From: Eulemur rufifrons | Taxonomy: Eukaryota; Chordata; Mammalia; Primates; Lemuridae | Assembly (NCBI RefSeq): GCF_041146395.1 | Contig: NC_091012.1 | Location: 13,754,193-13,818,192, forward strand | Reading direction: 5' to 3' | Length of the DNA stretch: 64,000 nucleotides | Shown: piece by piece, positions 61,694 through 64,000 of the stretch | How the letters are laid out: each line of letters begins with the position of its first letter | Numbering within the stretch: the first letter of the stretch is position 1 | Notes under the pieces: model-generated | What the model was told of the DNA's origin: nothing | The model's input: the letters and a program-made list of their open reading frames with translations, nothing else | The model's database searches: none | Made by a program: the position numbers and the translations under genes

Positions 61694-62430
61694 GCAAATC
61701 AAAACCACAATGAGATATCACTTAACCCCAGTGAGAATGGCCTTTATCAAAAAAACCCAAAACAACACATGTTGGCGTGGGTGTGGAGAGACAGGAACAC
61801 TAATACACTGCTGGTGGGACTGCAAACTAGTGCAACCCCTGTGGAAAGCATTGTGGAGGTATCTTAAACAGATTCAAGTAGACCTGCCATTTGACCCAGC
61901 AATCCCATTACTGGGCATATACCCAAAGGAAAAAAGGTCATTCTGTAACAAAGGCACATGTACCCAAATGTTTATAGCAGCACAATTCACAATAGCAAAG
62001 ATGTGGAAACAACCCAAATGCCCATCAATACATGATTGGATTAGTAAACTGTGGTATATGTATACCATGGAATATTACTCAGCTATAAGGAATGATGAAG
62101 ATACGACATCTCTATGGTTCTCCTGGAGAGAGTTGGAACCCATTATATTAAGTGAATGGAAAAACAAGCATCACATGTACTCACCAGAAAATTGGTTTCC
62201 CTGATCATCACCTAAATACAAATCTGGGAACGACACCAATTGGACATCAGACTGAGGTGGGGGGTGGGGGAGGGGATGGGGGTATGCCTACACAATGAGT
62301 GCATTGCGCACCGTTTGGGGAGTGGTAACACTTGAAGGTGCTGACTCTGGAAGGGGGGGTGGGGAAAAAATATGAAACTATTGTTTTTAACTTGCAAAAA
62401 AAAAAAAAGAAAATATATGGTATATATAAA
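61694..62430 (+). mobile_element. Young lemur-type L1, 5'-truncated
   Basis: Begins inside ORF2 at 'gcaaatcaaaaccacaatga' and keeps a long ORF2 C-terminal frame to a TGA at 62202-62204. That frame includes '[20 protein letters not shown]' and '[18 protein letters not shown]'. The lemur-type 3' UTR and an A-rich tail follow. Target-site duplications containing 'aaaaaacacattcttt' flank it (61677-61693 and 62430-62449). No endonuclease domain remains, so it cannot move by itself. Confidence 0.9.
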
Positions 62431-62770
62431 AAAAAACACATTCTTTTCAAAACTACTTTTTTAATTTCTTGTTCAGATAATGTGCTAACAGCCTAGATAG
62501 TCAAACTGCATGAGGCAAAGCCTGATAGAACTACAAGGAGAAATAGGTGGATCCACTATATCATGGTTGGAGACTTCAACGTCCTCTGTCAGAAATAGCC
62601 AGACCCAGCAGGTGGAAAGTCCAGAAGGACACAGTTGAACCCAACCACACCATCCATCAATTGGACCGAATTGACATCTACAGAGGACGTCATCCAACAG
62701 TAGCAGCATACACATTCTTCTCACGGTCACGTGGAATAGTAGAATCTGTTCAACTAGAGGTCCTTATTTC

Positions 62771-63419
62771 ATTTTCAATAATGCGATAGGGGTATAAGTG
62801 TATATCTAGTAGTGCCTAGGCAATTACTAGAGATACTGAAAATAACTAGAAAAATGATTTAAAGAGAGGAATTTGAAATCAATTTCCTCTCAAACTTTTG
62901 TTTTTCTTGTTGAAATAAGGAACAATTCCTATAGATATGTACCATTGCCTAAGCAAACAGGCAAGTAGAGATAACTGGAACAATAGGTGAAAGGCAGGAA
63001 GAGGATAACTTGTTCCTGTCAAATATTAGTTCATTTCTGTCAACTTAAGTAATCTGTTCAGTATATTGGGTGTACCTAGTTATGTGGAAACACCTGAGGT
63101 ATCTGCAGTAACCTGTTGAGCCTGGAAGCACAAATTCACATTCTTCTTGACTCCGAAAGAATGAGAGCACAGAACTCTAGATAGATGAGTGTTACCCAGG
63201 GGAACAATTGACAAGGAATAACTGGTGATAACACAAGGGTTATGTGATGGCGGGAAAAGGAAATCCCATCCTTTTCAGTCCATTTTTCTTCTTTTAGGAA
63301 TAATGAATTATTACCACAGATATGTCATCATAAATATGGAAATAGCAACCTGGAAAACTAGAAATACAAGGATTATCTAGATAAATAGTTGATTCCAGGA
63401 AACTGAATAGTCATCTTTT
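62771..63419. other. Unassigned AT-rich stretch with recurring motif
   Basis: No gene. Variants of 'agagataact.gaa' recur at about 62970, 63215 and 63375, echoing the segment at 61650 and 63860. This suggests an old, decayed repeat. Confidence 0.35.
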
Positions 63420-63790
63420 TTTTTTGTATGTGGTTGACTAGTCTTTTTTCTTTTTCAGCTTTATTGAGATATAATTATAAGTAAAATATTATATTTATTT
63501 AAAGTGTACAATGTAATGTTTTGATGTACATATTCATTTTGAAATGATCACAGCAACCAAGCTGTTTAACATACTCATCCTCTCATGTATTTACCATTTT
63601 CTTTCCTTTCCCTTTTTTTGTAGTGAGAACAGCTAAGGTCTACCGTCTTAGTGACATTTAAGTGCACAATATGGTGTTTTTAATTATAACCAAGGGGCAA
63701 AAGTTGCAGGTATTTACGTTTGGGGGATCTAATGTAAAGCATGGGGATTAGAGTTTATAATTACCATTTCTTCTTCACTCAAAATTCTTA
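63420..63790 (-). repeat. L1 3' UTR piece, reverse strand
   Basis: On + it reads 'cagctttattgagatataat', 'gatcacagcaaccaagctgt' and 'agtgagaacagctaaggtct', the reverse complement of an L1 3' UTR. Confidence 0.7.
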
Positions 63791-63814
63791 TATCCCGTTA
63801 GAAATGTTACTTCA

Positions 63815-63965
63815 AATATTATATAGTGTATATAATTTGCCTTGGTGAATAGTTAACTATAGAGATAACTATAATAGTTGAATCCAGGGACTAGAAAAAC
63901 ACATTCTTTTCAAAACTACTTTTTATGTCTTGTTCAAATAATGTGCTAACGCTCTAGATAGTTAG
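63815..63965. repeat. Duplicated 150-base segment, uninterrupted copy
   Basis: 'tatatagtgtatataatttg' through 'actagaaaaacacattcttt' to 'gtgctaacgctctagatag'. It matches the split copy at 61605-62500 without the L1, and so shows the pre-insertion state. Confidence 0.85.
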
Positions 63966-64000
63966 TGGTGCCTAAGTAACTATTTGAATACTACCTAAAC

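Larger units (their letters stand above)
59880..62770 (+). repeat. Old L1, split by a 150-base segment and a young L1
   Basis: Forward L1 ORF1/ORF2 5' sequence runs from 59880 ('gctgggaatttaaaacaact') to 61604 ('gtaagtgcctaacaac'). It resumes at about 62500 with 'tcaaactgcatgaggcaaag' up to about 62760. The break holds a 150-base segment (61605-61693 plus 62446-62500), itself split by a young L1. No intact frame. Confidence 0.8.

Noticed and set aside
61662..62204. 180-codon forward open frame as a candidate gene
   Set aside because: Also L1 ORF2 C-terminus. Its apparent start lies in unrelated flanking DNA left of the insertion point.
1..64000. CRISPR arrays, operons or other bacterial systems
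   Set aside because: The window is clearly mammalian (Alu, L1, MIR, MaLR, spliced genes); no regularly spaced short repeats of that kind occur.

Overview
The window reads as mammalian X-chromosome DNA from a strepsirrhine (lemur-type) primate. Two kinds of repeat point that way. Two reverse-strand Alus (30398-30684, 33001-33331) carry the linker read on the + strand as 'tttttagttgtccgg.taatttctttc', which is typical of lemur Alus. Several young L1 3' ends carry the lemur-type tail 'gcgcaccgtctggggaatgg ... taacctgaactttt ... ataagctgaaat'. The gene content (a MAGEA10-like pseudogene, two CSAG-like loci, and SYCP3/XLR/FAM9-like exons) fits the cancer/testis gene belt that in human holds the MAGEA/CSAG cluster at Xq28. 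The species and the exact chromosomal band are inference.

Layout. 1-15.2 kb is a repeat graveyard: L1 in several layers, one MaLR-type LTR, a MIR, and other old repeats. 15.2-19.6 kb is a reverse-strand MAGE locus: a dead MAGEA10-like terminal exon, then about a dozen degenerate GC-rich tandem units. Several of these units end in a splice-donor-like AAG/GTGAG, as in the alternative first exons of MAGE-A genes. 19.6-34.2 kb is again repeats (L1, Alu, microsatellites) with unassigned unique DNA. 34.26-35.47 kb and 50.64-51.88 kb are two direct copies, about 16.4 kb apart, of a segment holding a small two-exon CSAG-like gene on the reverse strand. The distal copy (50.6-51.3 kb) is intact: TATA box, open 65-codon spliced frame, GT-AG intron and polyadenylation signal. 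The proximal copy has lost the TATA box and has a stop at codon 5. SYCP3-like exons on the + strand lie on either side of the distal CSAG copy. The two C-terminal exons are at 43.46-43.74 kb, the last with an in-frame TGA. Three N-terminal/middle exons with an open frame are at 52.71-54.54 kb and are flanked by inverted repeat arms. 57.0-58.7 kb is a CpG-bearing GC-rich block of unknown role. The end of the window is old L1 split by younger insertions. One of these can be dated against an 'empty-site' paralog inside the window.

Only the distal CSAG-like gene looks able to make a protein from what is visible here. The SYCP3-like exons look like parts of one or two partial genes. If expressed, all three families would be expected in male germ cells (known for the families; not shown by this sequence). 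Most of the remaining sequence is transposon-derived. Stretches where nothing was recognised are listed as such.
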